Shown here piece after piece: positions 63,951 through 64,000 of a stretch of 64,000 bases of DNA (positions are counted from its first letter, which is position 1; each line of letters opens with the position of its first letter). The stretch comes from Casuarina equisetifolia (Eukaryota > Streptophyta > Magnoliopsida > Fagales > Casuarinaceae). The notes below the pieces were generated by a model. It was not told the DNA's origin. It saw only the letters and a program-made list of their open reading frames with translations, and ran no database searches. The DNA lies in NCBI GenBank assembly GCA_028551475.1, contig CM052355.1:23277580-23341579 (forward strand). The letters are read 5' to 3'. A program made the position numbers and the translations under genes.

Positions 63951-64000
63951 GAAATGTGCACCTCAGCCCATATATTATTATGTTGTATAAAAACAATAAG

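Noticed and set aside
1-64000. A new multi-gene defence or biosynthetic system
   Set aside because: Only three unrelated, well-known plant gene families are intact. Everything else that codes is transposon debris. I found no cluster of unfamiliar genes.

Overview
This is a nuclear window from a flowering plant, almost certainly a eudicot. Three intact, intron-containing plant genes sit among AT-rich, decayed retrotransposons, and one of the genes encodes a chloroplast-targeted photosystem II subunit. A woody species such as grapevine would fit the long introns and the repeat style, but I could not test this and do not claim it. I see no bacterial-type genes, rRNA or tRNA genes, or CRISPR array.

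Genes. (1) A reticulon-like protein of the plant RTNLB family on the minus strand, 15528-22246, with five coding exons, 248 residues, a C-terminal KKFE and a 5.1-kb last intron. (2) PsbP, the 23-kDa oxygen-evolving complex protein, on the plus strand, 43399-45056, with four exons and 260 residues. (3) A WDR26/GID7-like LisH-CTLH-WD40 protein on the minus strand, 54576-63950, with four coding exons and 580 residues. In all three the splice sites are GT-AG, the phases add up and the frames are intact. The genes are not functionally linked: ER membrane shaping, photosynthesis, and a ubiquitin-ligase scaffold.

Repeats, left to right. A decayed Ty1/copia element (1-6.63 kb) carries a solo LTR (274-1821, perfect 5-bp TSD) and a probable SINE (3510-3627). 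A decayed Ty3/gypsy RNase H-integrase remnant follows (6.64-8.34 kb). Next is a short gypsy-derived non-autonomous element (9572-12813, perfect TSD) whose interior is palindromic and is split at the centre by another solo LTR (10256-11872, perfect TSD). A LINE reverse-transcriptase fragment lies at 12.86-13.62 kb. Between RTNLB and PSBP there is a solo LTR relative (27587-28976), a nearly complete but dead gypsy element with two 499-bp LTRs (29150-34384, TSD CAAAC), a reverse-oriented gypsy remnant (about 34.98-38.1 kb) containing a perfect 48-bp-arm hairpin, another solo LTR relative (about 38111-39650), and a copia 3' end (41985-42297 onward). Between PSBP and WDR26 lies a reverse-oriented copia remnant (about 47.6-51.95 kb) containing a further solo LTR (48650-49811).

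I found no convincing new multi-gene system. The most unusual signals are the palindromic element split at its centre, the perfect hairpin inside an otherwise decayed element, and the repeated occurrence of one long LTR family only as solo LTRs nested inside other transposons.
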